A DNA stretch of 64,000 bases, taken from contig JADKIW010000001.1 in the NCBI GenBank assembly GCA_016721115.1, positions 3,053,501 to 3,117,500 on the forward strand, read 5' to 3'. Each line of letters starts with the position of its first letter. The stretch's first letter is position 1. Shown here piece after piece: positions 35,410 through 44,700 of this stretch. Below the pieces are notes generated by a model. The model was given only the letters and a program-made list of their open reading frames with translations. It was not told the origin of the DNA and made no database searches. A program made the position numbers and the translations under genes. The DNA is from Candidatus Defluviilinea proxima (GTDB taxonomy: Bacteria > Chloroflexota > Anaerolineae > Anaerolineales > Villigracilaceae).

Positions 35410-36480
35410 TTGGCGTTTAACCCGATTAATTGGCTATTAGGCCTGTTTTCATTAGATATAGCGATCGACCTGGGGACCGCGAACACTTTGGTGAATGTGC
35501 GCGGAAAGGGTATCGTTATTAATGAACCGTCCTGGGTCACAATAGATAAACGTTTGCGCCAGCCGCTGGCGATTGGCCTGGAAGCCAAGGAAATGATGGG
35601 CCGTACGCCTGGAAATGTGGCTGTTGTCCGTCCGTTGCGCGATGGCGTGATTTCAGATTTCGATATTACACAGGTTATGCTCGAATACTTTATTGGTCGT
35701 GTCCATGAGCAGAGTGTTGTACCACTACCTCGTCCGCGTGTGGTTGTGGGTATCCCCACCGGCGTGACGGAAGTGGAGAAGCGAGCGGTCTATGATGCGG
35801 TCATGGCGTCAGGGGCGAGAGCCGCTTATTTGATCGAGGAACCAATTGCCGCGGCGTTGGGAGCGGGGCTTCCCGTCTCAGATATTCATGGAAGCATGGT
35901 TGTAGATATCGGCGGCGGGACGACTGAAGTGGCTGTGCTGTCCATGAGCGGTGTAGTGGCTTCCCGTTCACTGCGTGTGGCTGGCGATGAAATGGATCAG
36001 GATATCGTCCAGTATTTGCGAAATAAATACAACTTGCTGGTTGGCGAAGGGATCGCTGAGCAGATCAAATGGAAGATCGGTTCTGCATATCCGCTTCAAC
36101 CTGAAAAGACAATGGAAGTACGTGGTCGCAACCTTGTCACCGGTTTACCTGAGAGCATTGAAGTCTCTTCCATAGAAATGCGTGAGGCATTATCTGGTTC
36201 AGTGCAAGTGATCGTGGATACGATCCGTGACGCATTGGATGAGGTCCCGCCTGAGATCGTTTCGGACTTGATGGATGTTGGCATTTGTCTGGCGGGAGGC
36301 GGGGGCTTGTTGCAAGGCCTTGCAGATCGCTTGACCGATGAGTTGAAGTTGCGTGTTTGGGTTGCCGAAGACCCACTTACTTGTGTGGCACGTGGCGCTG
36401 GTATGGTGTTCGAAGACTTTGATGTTTTGAGCCGCTATTTGGTCGGCTTGGAACGCGGTAGTACACGTCATACACTGTAA
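35410..36480 (+). CDS. mreB: Rod-shape-determining actin homologue MreB
   Basis: This 356-residue bacterial actin forms membrane-bound filaments that guide the elongation machinery. Nucleotide-binding motifs are DLGTANTLV (phosphate 1) and VVDIGGGTTEVAVLS (phosphate 2), and the adenosine region GGGGLLQGL is near the C-terminus. The N-terminal NPINWLLGLFSL may be a membrane-binding helix. The TTG start at 35410 is favoured by GAGGAG 6 bases upstream; extending to 35329 would cross the promoter. It heads the operon with mreC, mreD, pbp2, minCDE, rodA and gltX. Confidence 0.95.
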   Translation: MAFNPINWLLGLFSLDIAIDLGTANTLVNVRGKGIVINEPSWVTIDKRLRQPLAIGLEAKEMMGRTPGNVAVVRPLRDGVISDFDITQVMLEYFIGRVHEQSVVPLPRPRVVVGIPTGVTEVEKRAVYDAVMASGARAAYLIEEPIAAALGAGLPVSDIHGSMVVDIGGGTTEVAVLSMSGVVASRSLRVAGDEMDQDIVQYLRNKYNLLVGEGIAEQIKWKIGSAYPLQPEKTMEVRGRNLVTGLPESIEVSSIEMREALSGSVQVIVDTIRDALDEVPPEIVSDLMDVGICLAGGGGLLQGLADRLTDELKLRVWVAEDPLTCVARGAGMVFEDFDVLSRYLVGLERGSTRHTL

Positions 36481-36521
36481 AGTGTATTGCGCCCTTTGTG
36501 GCGACTTTATAGCACACTAAC

Positions 36522-37361
36522 ATGAGGAATTCTTTTTCACGTACGATTCAAACAACGATCATTTTCCTGGTCGTGGGGGGAGTGATGGCGCTTGCATTGG
36601 GTGGGTACTTTAGCAGTGCGTCCAACGTGTTCACTGATACATTGATCAATGCGCAATCCTGGTTCTCTTCACGCTTTATTGCCGTGCAGGATTTTTTCAC
36701 ATCGCCACGTGATATTGCATCCCTGCGTCAGCAAAATACGCAATTGCAGAACGATGTTGCCAATCTTCAGGCACAGGTGATCCAACTCCAACAACAAGTG
36801 GGTGAGACGCAAGTGCTTGCCGCATTGGTTGATTTTTCGCGTGCAAGGCCTGAAAACACTTACAAGGCTGCGGCCGTGATCGGACGTGACCCGAGTCCAT
36901 TTCTTCATTATGTCATCATCAACCGTGGATCAAATGATGGGATTTTGCGTGGGATGCCTGTTGTGACCGATCAAGGCTTGGTTGGCCGTGTGGATGCTGT
37001 CATCGCGGATGCGGCTCGTGTCCAACTGGTGACTGATCCCGCTTCGAGTGTCAATGTTCGCCTGCAGAACGCAGAAGTGGAAGCGTCTTTGATCGGCTCT
37101 GTGACTGGCGACGTGGTCTTGCAATTGATTCCGCAAGATGCGGTTGTGGAGACCGGTGATCTCGTTTTGACATCTGGTTTGGGTGGTGGTTACCCTCCAG
37201 ACCTGATCGTTGGACAGGTGGTCAATGTCCGCTCACGGGATTATGATCTTTTCCAACAAGCTACCATTCAACCTGTTGTAGACTTCAATCGTTTGCAGAT
37301 TGTCCTTGTTATCGTGAACTTTAAACCTGTGGATATTTCCCCATTGTTGCCATCCCCATAA
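36522..37361 (+). CDS. mreC: Rod-shape-determining protein MreC
   Basis: This 279-residue membrane protein has one N-terminal transmembrane helix (about 10-30), a coiled coil (about 65-95, LRQQNTQLQNDVANLQAQVIQLQQQ) and a periplasmic/outer beta domain. It links MreB to PBP2 and RodA during wall elongation. AAVIGRDPSPFLHYVIINRGSNDGI is a family hallmark. It lies 41 bases after mreB and is directly followed by mreD. Confidence 0.95.
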   Translation: MRNSFSRTIQTTIIFLVVGGVMALALGGYFSSASNVFTDTLINAQSWFSSRFIAVQDFFTSPRDIASLRQQNTQLQNDVANLQAQVIQLQQQVGETQVLAALVDFSRARPENTYKAAAVIGRDPSPFLHYVIINRGSNDGILRGMPVVTDQGLVGRVDAVIADAARVQLVTDPASSVNVRLQNAEVEASLIGSVTGDVVLQLIPQDAVVETGDLVLTSGLGGGYPPDLIVGQVVNVRSRDYDLFQQATIQPVVDFNRLQIVLVIVNFKPVDISPLLPSP

Positions 37362-37362
37362 A

Positions 37363-37863
37363 ATGAAAAATCTTATAGCAGTTCCAGTGATTCTTTTGTC
37401 TGTGATTCTGCAATCGGCTGTGGTCAGCAGAATTACTCTACTCTCCGGCTATGCAGACCTTCCGCTTGTCATGCTTACCGCTTGGGCATTACAGGACCAG
37501 GTCGATTCTGCGTGGCATTGGGCGGTGGCGACAGGTGCATTGGTAGGATTTGTCTCCGGCATCAATTGGGCTGTACCTGTTGTTGCTTATATCCTTGTGG
37601 TTGCGTTGGCCAAGGTTTTACGAATGCGTGTATGGCAGGCTCCTTTGTTAGCCATGTTCACAGTTACCTTTTTAGGTACTATAGTTTTAGGTGTTCTTTC
37701 GCTGGTGTCTCTTCGCGTCATCGGCGTCTCGATAGAGATTCGCGATGCTTTTGGGTTGTTAACGCTTCCGAGTGTTTTGTTGAATATGCTATTTGCCATT
37801 CCGGTGTATGCTGTTATGCGTGATCTTGCACACTGGATGTATCCGTCCCCGGAGGTTGAATGA
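37363..37863 (+). CDS. mreD: Rod-shape-determining protein MreD
   Basis: This 166-residue protein with about five membrane helices occupies the mreD position and has the family's hydrophobic pattern. It is thought to be a structural part of the elongasome. It begins one base after the mreC stop region and overlaps the PBP2 gene by 4 bases (ATGA), so translation is coupled. Confidence 0.9.
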   Translation: MKNLIAVPVILLSVILQSAVVSRITLLSGYADLPLVMLTAWALQDQVDSAWHWAVATGALVGFVSGINWAVPVVAYILVVALAKVLRMRVWQAPLLAMFTVTFLGTIVLGVLSLVSLRVIGVSIEIRDAFGLLTLPSVLLNMLFAIPVYAVMRDLAHWMYPSPEVE

Positions 37864-40145
37864 ATTCAGGAACGACCAATCGATATAAAGTTCCAACATG
37901 GCGTTTGCTTGTTATTTATGGAGTCATGTTCGTGTTTGTAGCGGCGATCGTAATTCGCCTCGCCAATTTACAGGTGTTTGATACTTCAACATGGACAGCT
38001 CAAGCCACTGAGAACTATACGTTGTCGATCACTGACCCTGCTCAACGCGGTATCATCTACGACCGTAATGGGTATGTTCTCGCTCGCAATGTGGCATCCT
38101 ACAATATTGTGATCACGCCTGCCAGCCTTCCCGATGATGATGCAGATATTCAACGGATCTATCGTGATGTCTCAGAATTAACGGGTGTTCCCGCTGGTGG
38201 CCCAGTTACGGATGAGACGCTCGAATTCGCAAAATTATTTTCTGCTTGTGTACCAGGCCCCACGATCGCGGATATGGTTGAGCTTGGGGCATCTCTAGCT
38301 CCTTATACACCTGTCAAGATAGCCTGTAATGTTGACGAAGAACTGGCACGAGTCGTTGGCGAGAAGGCAGTGGATTGGCCTGGTGTGGCAGTAGAAATTG
38401 AGCCTGTTCGGGATTATCCAACTGGCTCGTTGACATCAAATGTCATAGGATTCTTGGGGCCGATCCCTGCAGTAAGTCAAGCAGATTATGAAAAGCTTGG
38501 TTTCGTTGTTAACCGTGACAAGATCGGCTACTCTGGTGTGGAATCATCGCTTGATGACCTTTTGATCGGTAGGAATGGTTTACGAATTGTCCAAAGAGAT
38601 GTGGCAGGTGCCATAGTCCGAAACCTAAAGCCTCCAGTTCCGCCTACGCCGGGTGGCAATGTGGTTTTAACCATTGATACCCGTTTACAAAAAGCCGCAG
38701 AGACTGCTTTGGTAGATGAAATAAAATCCTGGAATGCTTACTTTGGAACTGATCGCATTTCAAGTGGTGTAGTCATAGCGATGAATCCCAAGACTGGCGA
38801 AATCCTCTCGATGGTGTCCTGGCCAACCTATGAAAACAACCGGATGGCAAGGTTTATTCCTGGTTACTATTACAATCAATTGTTTGAAGACCCGCGACAT
38901 CCTTTGGTGAACACGGCCATCTCTGGAGAGCTTGCGCCAGGATCCGTTTATAAGCTGACCACGGCGACCGGTGCTTTCAACGAAGGCGTCATTAAACCGG
39001 GGGATATTGTAAAGACACCCGGGAAACTTGTTTTGTGTGAAAGATTTTCTCCCAATGATCCGTGTACAGATGCAAATTCCCGTCCTTTCGTAGATTGGAT
39101 CTACAACAGGCGCGGTGTGATCAATGGAGCAGGCTTCGGCGCTTTGGATTTCTATCACTGTATCGCTTATTCGAGTAACGTATGTTTTTATAAGCTCGGT
39201 GGCGGCTTTGAAAATGAGATCGAGGAAGGATTGGGCATTTATCGTTTGGGTGAATATGCGCGGGCGTTGGGATATGGTGAACGGTCTGGTATTCAACTCC
39301 CTGGTGAAGAGAACGGGCTTGTCCCATCCCCACAGTGGAAACGTATCAATCAAGGGGAGAACTGGTCTACAGGCGATACCTATATTGCCAGCGTGGGGCA
39401 GGGATATGTATTGGTTACGCCTTTGCAGGTTTTGTTGTCTGGGGCAACGATTGCCAATCGTGGCAAACTGGTACAGCCGACCATTGTGAAGGAGGTCCTT
39501 GATGACGAAGGGCGTGTAATCCCTGCCTGGTTTGATCCAAAAGACTTTTCCATATACATGGGAAAGCAAATTGCAGAGTCAAGTGGAAATGTCCAGACGG
39601 TGTGGATCAATCCTGCCAAACCTGATCAAGTACTTTTGACTCCGCCACAAGGAAGTTATCAGATCTCTCCATTCACGCCAAATATAAAATGGGACCTCAC
39701 TGACCCTCAGACACCAAAAATTCAAGAATGGAATTGCGATGCTGGATATTGTGACCCGACCGGTGAACTGAAGATCGTAAAGCCTGAGTCAATTGAAGCT
39801 GTGCGTACAGGTACTCGCTTGGCGGTTACATCTGATCCGCTCGGCACTCTTTTTAATGTATTTAATACTGAATATCCTTTGCCTGTTGCAGTCGCAGGTA
39901 AGACAGGTACAGCCGAATATTGTGACGATGTTGCGAACAAAGCAGGACGTTGTCAATTTGGTTCGTGGCCTACGCATGCGTGGACCTTAGCGTATGCGCC
40001 CTTCGATGACCCGGAGATCATTATCGTTGCATTTGTGTATAACGGTGAAGAAGGTGGTACAGTTGCAGCACCGATCGTGGCGCGTGTCATGCAAGCCTAT
40101 TTTGAATTGAAATCTGTTGATCTTGCCAAAACTTCCGGTGGATAA
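37860..40145 (+). CDS. mrdA: Penicillin-binding protein 2 (elongation transpeptidase)
   Basis: This 761-residue class B PBP cross-links peptidoglycan during elongation. It has one N-terminal transmembrane helix (about 14-34), a pedestal/dimerisation domain and the transpeptidase domain. Active-site motifs are S362-V-Y-K, SSN at about 438-440 and KTGT near 681. It is longer than E. coli PBP2 (about 630), with extra loops before and after KTG. Ten cysteines, all on the extracytoplasmic side, are unusual and suggest disulfides. The gene is coupled to mreD upstream. Confidence 0.95.
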   Translation: MNSGTTNRYKVPTWRLLVIYGVMFVFVAAIVIRLANLQVFDTSTWTAQATENYTLSITDPAQRGIIYDRNGYVLARNVASYNIVITPASLPDDDADIQRIYRDVSELTGVPAGGPVTDETLEFAKLFSACVPGPTIADMVELGASLAPYTPVKIACNVDEELARVVGEKAVDWPGVAVEIEPVRDYPTGSLTSNVIGFLGPIPAVSQADYEKLGFVVNRDKIGYSGVESSLDDLLIGRNGLRIVQRDVAGAIVRNLKPPVPPTPGGNVVLTIDTRLQKAAETALVDEIKSWNAYFGTDRISSGVVIAMNPKTGEILSMVSWPTYENNRMARFIPGYYYNQLFEDPRHPLVNTAISGELAPGSVYKLTTATGAFNEGVIKPGDIVKTPGKLVLCERFSPNDPCTDANSRPFVDWIYNRRGVINGAGFGALDFYHCIAYSSNVCFYKLGGGFENEIEEGLGIYRLGEYARALGYGERSGIQLPGEENGLVPSPQWKRINQGENWSTGDTYIASVGQGYVLVTPLQVLLSGATIANRGKLVQPTIVKEVLDDEGRVIPAWFDPKDFSIYMGKQIAESSGNVQTVWINPAKPDQVLLTPPQGSYQISPFTPNIKWDLTDPQTPKIQEWNCDAGYCDPTGELKIVKPESIEAVRTGTRLAVTSDPLGTLFNVFNTEYPLPVAVAGKTGTAEYCDDVANKAGRCQFGSWPTHAWTLAYAPFDDPEIIIVAFVYNGEEGGTVAAPIVARVMQAYFELKSVDLAKTSGG

Positions 40146-40174
40146 GACCACCCGGAACTTAATGCTATAATTTT

Positions 40175-40879
40175 ATGAACACTTCATCTATGAATGAGAC
40201 AAACTCTCTGATTCAAATTAAAGGCCTGCGCGATGGACTTCTTGTCTCATTGAGTGATGCTTCGTGGGAAAATCAACTCACCGCGTTGATGACACAGGTA
40301 GATGCACAACCGTCTTTTTTTCAGGGTGCGCGTCTTGCTTTGGATGTTGCGAGCCAGGTATTACATGTCAACGACCTTGTATCCTTGCGCGATCAACTAT
40401 CGGAACGAGGTATTTTTCTTTGGGCGGTGCTCAGCGAATCGCCTACTACTGAGCAAACCTCGCAATTGCTTGGCCTCGCCACCCGCATTTCAAAACCAAG
40501 ACCGGAAGAATCCCGTCGCTTTGCAGTAGAAGACCTTGGTGACGAGACTGCCTTGTTTCTGGATCGTACGCTTCGGTCGGGAACGCGGATTGAATTTGCT
40601 GGTCACGTAGTAGTTCTAGGAGATGTGAATCCCGGCGCCGAAATTGTAGCGGACGGGAACGTTATAATCTGGGGACGCCTACGTGGTATGGTTCATGCAG
40701 GATTAAAAGGTAACCGTGAAGCTGTTGTCTGTGCACTGGACTTTCTGCCCATGCAACTGCGTATCGCAGATGAAGTATCTGCAACGTTGGAATCGCAAAC
40801 ACAAACCAAGCCTCGTCCGCAGATCGCTCGCATCAACGAATTTGGAAAACTACAGGCTGAAGACTGGTCGCCCGGCTAG
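40175..40879 (+). CDS. minC: Septum site-determining protein MinC
   Basis: This 234-residue inhibitor of FtsZ assembly, targeted by MinD, has an N-terminal inhibitory domain (about 10-105) and a C-terminal beta-helix (about 125-225; HVVVLGDVNPGAEIVADGNVIIWGRLRG), the family hallmark. Either ATG at 40175 or at 40190 could start translation; no ribosome site decides. A TATAAT at 40166-40171 overlaps the region and might provide an internal promoter. MinD follows after 32 bases. Confidence 0.93.
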   Translation: MNTSSMNETNSLIQIKGLRDGLLVSLSDASWENQLTALMTQVDAQPSFFQGARLALDVASQVLHVNDLVSLRDQLSERGIFLWAVLSESPTTEQTSQLLGLATRISKPRPEESRRFAVEDLGDETALFLDRTLRSGTRIEFAGHVVVLGDVNPGAEIVADGNVIIWGRLRGMVHAGLKGNREAVVCALDFLPMQLRIADEVSATLESQTQTKPRPQIARINEFGKLQAEDWSPG

Positions 40880-40911
40880 TCCACGCCCATCTTAACTACA
40901 GGAAAACCATT

Positions 40912-41709
40912 ATGCCTGCACAAGTCGTCACCGTTACATCTGGAAAGGGCGGGGTTGGAAAAACCACCGCTGTTGCAAACCTTGCTGTTGCACTTGCTTC
41001 CAGCGGGTCTAAAGTGGTTTGTATTGACGGTGACATTGGTCTCCGCAACCTCGATGTGATTCTCGGACTTGAGAATCGCATCGTGTATGACATTGTAGAT
41101 GTGATCGAAGGTCGTTGTCGTTTGAAACAGGCAATGATCCGTGATAAGAAACTGCCAGAGTTATATCTGATCCCTGCGGCGCAGACTCGTGACAAGAATG
41201 CTGTTTCTGCCAGCGACATGAACCGTGTTGTGAAAGACCTTCGTGCTGAATGTGATTTTGTCCTCATCGATTCACCTGCTGGTATTGAGCGTGGTTTCAA
41301 AAATGCCATCGCACCGGCCGATCGTGTCCTTGTGGTGACCAATCCTGAGGTCAGTGCGGTGCGTGATGCGGACCGTGTGATCGGTATTCTTGAAGCTGAA
41401 GAAAAAGGTCCAGGGGCGCTGATCCTGAATCGTCTCAATCCTGCCCTTGTGAAAAAACAGGATATGCTCTCGGCTGATGATGTGCTTGATCTTCTTGCGA
41501 TTGAATTGATCGGCATTGTCCCTGAAGATGAAGGCGTGATCGTTGGTTCCAATCGGGGAGTGCCTGTTTCTGCAGATCCTAAAAGTAAGGCTGGGCAGGC
41601 ATTTCGTAACATCGCCCGCCGCCTCAAAGGTGAAGAAGTTCCATTCCTTGATCTGGATAGTTCAGATAGCCTTTGGGATCGGATTCAAAAACTGGCGGGG
41701 AGGAAGTAA
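40912..41709 (+). CDS. minD: Septum site-determining ATPase MinD
   Basis: This 265-residue deviant Walker A ATPase (GKGGVGKTT at about 11-19) binds the membrane as an ATP dimer and recruits MinC or MinE. IDGDIGLRNLDVILGLENR and DFVLIDSPAGIERGF are diagnostic. The C-terminal amphipathic helix region (LWDRIQKLAGRK) would serve as the membrane-targeting sequence. It is followed immediately by minE. Confidence 0.97.
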   Translation: MPAQVVTVTSGKGGVGKTTAVANLAVALASSGSKVVCIDGDIGLRNLDVILGLENRIVYDIVDVIEGRCRLKQAMIRDKKLPELYLIPAAQTRDKNAVSASDMNRVVKDLRAECDFVLIDSPAGIERGFKNAIAPADRVLVVTNPEVSAVRDADRVIGILEAEEKGPGALILNRLNPALVKKQDMLSADDVLDLLAIELIGIVPEDEGVIVGSNRGVPVSADPKSKAGQAFRNIARRLKGEEVPFLDLDSSDSLWDRIQKLAGRK

Positions 41710-41711
41710 CC

Positions 41712-41993
41712 ATGTCATTCTTTGATAAACTCCTCGGGAAGAAACATAGTGCGGATAGCGCCAAGGAACGCCTGCAACTTGTCCTCATTCATGACCGGAC
41801 GGATCTGACTCCTGCCGAGCTTGAATCGCTTCGAGATGATTTGGTTGCCACCATCAGCCGTCACGTCGAAATCGATGCGACAGCCATGCAGTTTGGCATG
41901 GAGCATGATGGACGCTCACAGAGATTAGTGGCCGATATTCCCATTAAGAATGCCGCACGCCGTCGGGCATCGAGAAAATCCAAAGCCAAGTAA
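41712..41993 (+). CDS. minE: Cell division topological specificity factor MinE
   Basis: This 93-residue protein has a short N-terminal helix (MSFFDKLLGKK) for membrane and MinD binding, then the anti-MinCD segment AKERLQLVLIHDRTDLTP, then a beta-rich dimer domain. It stimulates MinD ATPase and sets mid-cell placement of division. The start at 41712 is used; a longer frame from 41673 overlaps minD. It is 2 bases from the minD stop and 8 from rodA. Confidence 0.95.
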   Translation: MSFFDKLLGKKHSADSAKERLQLVLIHDRTDLTPAELESLRDDLVATISRHVEIDATAMQFGMEHDGRSQRLVADIPIKNAARRRASRKSKAK

Positions 41994-42001
41994 GTAGTTT
42001 T

Positions 42002-43129
42002 ATGCTTCGTGATGTTTCATGGCGGTATTTTGATTTTTGGTTGCTGGGTGCTGTGGTGCTTGCCACGGCTTTTGGCACAACCATGATCCGTTCAGCAATT
42101 GCGGGGAATGAAGTGTTGCTACCACTTATCAATCGCCAGATCTATTTTGCCCTTGTTGGGTTGGTTGTTATCTTTGTCGTTGCGGCAATTGATTATCGTT
42201 TCTGGTTGTCACTCTACAAACCCATCTTTTTTATCGTAAGCATTCTTTTGTTTTCTCTCTATCTCAGCGCCCAGGCAGTGTTTGGTGCGGCTCGTTGGTT
42301 CCAAGTGGGTGTGTTGTTCCTTCAACCAACTGAGTTTGCGAAGATTGCCGCCATCCTCCTGCTTGCCCGTTATTTCGATAAGACTCAAAATGAACCTCGT
42401 GACCTGCGGTGGATACTTTTTGCATTCTTTTGGACAATGGGTCTTGGCATCTGGATCCTTCTTCAACCCAATTTGAGTAACGTAGTCGTGTTGATGGTCA
42501 TCCTGGGAGCTTTACTGTGGTTCAACGGAATCGAATTGAAATATATCGCTTTGTTTGGTGTTGTGGGTGCCGTATTGATCGGCGCTGTTGTTGGTCTTTC
42601 TGTTGCCGGTATCCGCATCCCATTTTTACAGGCCTATCAGCAACAACGTATCGTCAATTTCGTTTTGCCTGACCCTAATGCAACCTTTGGTGAAACCTAT
42701 AATATTACTCAGGCAAAGATCGCCATCGGTTCGGGCGGGCTGTTCGGCAAAGGATATGGACACGGCACCCAGACCCAGTTGCGCTTCTTAAAAGTGCGCC
42801 ACACAGACTTTATCTTTTCTGCTGTATCTGAAGAGTTTGGTTTTGTTGGGGCATTGTTCGTAGTCATTGTGATTGTATTGATCATATGGAGATGCTTGCG
42901 TGCCGCCCAGATGGCACGAGATGTTGCTGGGATGTCTATTGCGTATGGTGTGGCGACATTGATCTTCTTTCAGGGTATGGTCAATATCAGCGTGAACCTG
43001 AATATCGTGCCGGTCTCTGGTTTGCCTTTGCCGTTCGTCAGTTATGGCGGTAGCGGTCTTACATCCCTCATGTTGGGCATCGGACTTGTGGAAAGCGTTG
43101 CGATGCGCTATAAGCAAATGGACTTTTAA
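42002..43129 (+). CDS. rodA: Peptidoglycan glycosyltransferase RodA
   Basis: This 375-residue SEDS protein with about ten membrane helices polymerises lipid II in partnership with PBP2. Family motifs are RWFQVGVLFLQPTEFAKI, the FSAVSEEFGFVGALF segment and PFVSYGGSGLTS near the C-terminus. The Asp of the catalytic loop lies within the large external loop 4. In this operon it pairs with the PBP2 at 37860-40145, as expected for the elongasome. It follows minE by 8 bases. Confidence 0.95.
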   Translation: MLRDVSWRYFDFWLLGAVVLATAFGTTMIRSAIAGNEVLLPLINRQIYFALVGLVVIFVVAAIDYRFWLSLYKPIFFIVSILLFSLYLSAQAVFGAARWFQVGVLFLQPTEFAKIAAILLLARYFDKTQNEPRDLRWILFAFFWTMGLGIWILLQPNLSNVVVLMVILGALLWFNGIELKYIALFGVVGAVLIGAVVGLSVAGIRIPFLQAYQQQRIVNFVLPDPNATFGETYNITQAKIAIGSGGLFGKGYGHGTQTQLRFLKVRHTDFIFSAVSEEFGFVGALFVVIVIVLIIWRCLRAAQMARDVAGMSIAYGVATLIFFQGMVNISVNLNIVPVSGLPLPFVSYGGSGLTSLMLGIGLVESVAMRYKQMDF

Positions 43130-43184
43130 TCTATATCATAGCAACGACTTTAGTCGTTTATCTTGTTTTGGAGGATATTTCATC

Positions 43185-44660
43185 TTGAAACCTGCACGTA
43201 CTCGTGTTGCCCCATCACCAACGGGACATATGCATGTCGCTACTGCGCGTGTTGCGCTCTATTGTTACTTGCTCGCCAAAAAAACGGGCGGACAGTTTAT
43301 TCTTCGCATCGAAGATACGGATGTCCAACGTACCGTTCCGGGTGCCGAACAGGAACTCATGGACGGTCTCCATTGGTTGGGCTTGGATTACGACGAAGGC
43401 CCTGATATCGGCGGCCCGCATGGCCCCTATCGCCAGACCGATCGCAGGGAGATCTACCAGTCATATGCCAAGACACTTGTAGGTAAAGGACATGCGTATC
43501 CGTGTTTCTGTACACCGGACCGTTTGGAAAAAGTGCGACAGGAACAGATGAAGCGCAAAGAGAATCCCCACTACGATGGGACTTGTCGTGTCATCGATCC
43601 TGATGAGGCGGCGCGACGTGTGGCGAGTGGTGAAAAATATATTATCCGCTTCAAGATGCCGCACGAAGGCTCGACTGTGGCACACGATCACCTGCGTGGT
43701 GATATTGTCACGGAGAATCAACAACTCAACGACTACGTTCTGATGAAGACGGACGGCTTGCCTACATACCATCTTGCCGCTGCGGTGGATGACCATGAAA
43801 TGGGTATTACACATGTCCTTCGCGGTTCTGAGTGGCTGGGCACATTCCCTTTGCACGTGCAAATCGTCCGTGCCTTTGGTTGGGAAGAACCAACTTGGGT
43901 TCATCTTTCAGTTTTCCTCAAGCCTAGTGGCAAGGGCAAACTCAGCAAACGCGATACATCCATTGCGATGAAGGATGGACATTCCGTTTTCATCAAGGAT
44001 ATGAATGAGCTTGGATATACACCCGAAGGAGTTCTGAATTGGATCGCACTCATGGGATGGGGAGTTGCGGAAGATGATGTGTTATCTCTCGATCAAATGA
44101 TCGAGCGTTTCACCATCGACTCGTTGACTCCTTCACCGGCCGCGATTAACTTCCAAAAACTGGATCACTTCAACGGGACTCACATTCGCCTCATGACGAA
44201 CGAGGAGCTGTCAGCCAGGATCAAGCCTTATTTTGTCAAAGCAGGCTTACCCGTCAATGATGAAGCGTTGCTCAAAGTCACACCGTTGATCCGCGAGCGA
44301 CTCGTCACTTTGGATGATTGTCTCGCGTTTGCAAGTTTCTTCTTTCAGGAAAATGTCGAACCGAATCCCGTTGATTTGGTCGCAAAAGGACTCGATGCGA
44401 AGCAGTCCGCAGAGATCGCGCGCAAGACCCTTGAGATTTTGTCTGGGTTACCCGACGTGACTCATACAATAGCCGAGCCACCGATGCGTGCCTACGTAGA
44501 GGGGAGTGGGTTGAACGCGGGGCAGGTCTTTGGTATTTTGCGTGTGGCCGTGACGGGACAGAAGGTCAGCCCGCCGTTGTTTGAGTCGATGGAGATCATT
44601 GGGAGGGGGAAGGTGCTGAAACGGCTGACGAAGGCCGTGGAGATTTTGGAAAAGATGTAA
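43185..44660 (+). CDS. gltX: Glutamyl-tRNA synthetase
   Basis: This 491-residue class I synthetase charges tRNA-Glu. It has the HIGH-type motif GHMHVATARVAL, the zinc-binding-like CFC...TCR segment (about 105-135) and the KMSKS-type KLSKRDTSI. I chose the TTG start at 43185, which follows TTGGAGGA; the frame remains open upstream into rodA but an N-terminal KPARTRVAPSPTGHMH fits the family. A small hairpin (43144-43159) sits before the ribosome site. It is the last gene of the mre-min operon. Confidence 0.94.
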   Translation: MKPARTRVAPSPTGHMHVATARVALYCYLLAKKTGGQFILRIEDTDVQRTVPGAEQELMDGLHWLGLDYDEGPDIGGPHGPYRQTDRREIYQSYAKTLVGKGHAYPCFCTPDRLEKVRQEQMKRKENPHYDGTCRVIDPDEAARRVASGEKYIIRFKMPHEGSTVAHDHLRGDIVTENQQLNDYVLMKTDGLPTYHLAAAVDDHEMGITHVLRGSEWLGTFPLHVQIVRAFGWEEPTWVHLSVFLKPSGKGKLSKRDTSIAMKDGHSVFIKDMNELGYTPEGVLNWIALMGWGVAEDDVLSLDQMIERFTIDSLTPSPAAINFQKLDHFNGTHIRLMTNEELSARIKPYFVKAGLPVNDEALLKVTPLIRERLVTLDDCLAFASFFFQENVEPNPVDLVAKGLDAKQSAEIARKTLEILSGLPDVTHTIAEPPMRAYVEGSGLNAGQVFGILRVAVTGQKVSPPLFESMEIIGRGKVLKRLTKAVEILEKM

Positions 44661-44665
44661 AAAGT

Positions 44666-44696
44666 AAACCGCCTGCTCAAATGGAGCGGGCGGTTT
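44666..44696. terminator. Terminator of the mre-min-gltX operon
   Basis: A 13-base stem (44666-44678 and 44684-44696) with one G-T wobble on the plus strand is followed by TTTTT. It lies 5 bases after the gltX stop and 4 bases before the convergent gene's stop, so it probably works in both directions. Confidence 0.85.
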
Positions 44697-44700
44697 TTGA

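Noticed and set aside
38760..39569. 269-residue minus-strand frame inside the PBP2 gene
   Set aside because: It lies opposite PBP2, shows no recognised domain, and PBP2 motifs are clear on the other strand.
40166..40171. TATAAT before minC as a definite promoter
   Set aside because: The hexamer is perfect but no -35 is visible and the start site would fall inside the first codons, so I mention it only as a possibility.
43044..43184. Longer N-terminus for gltX inside rodA
   Set aside because: The TTG at 43185 with TTGGAGGA upstream gives the expected GluRS N-terminus; the extension is rodA in another frame.
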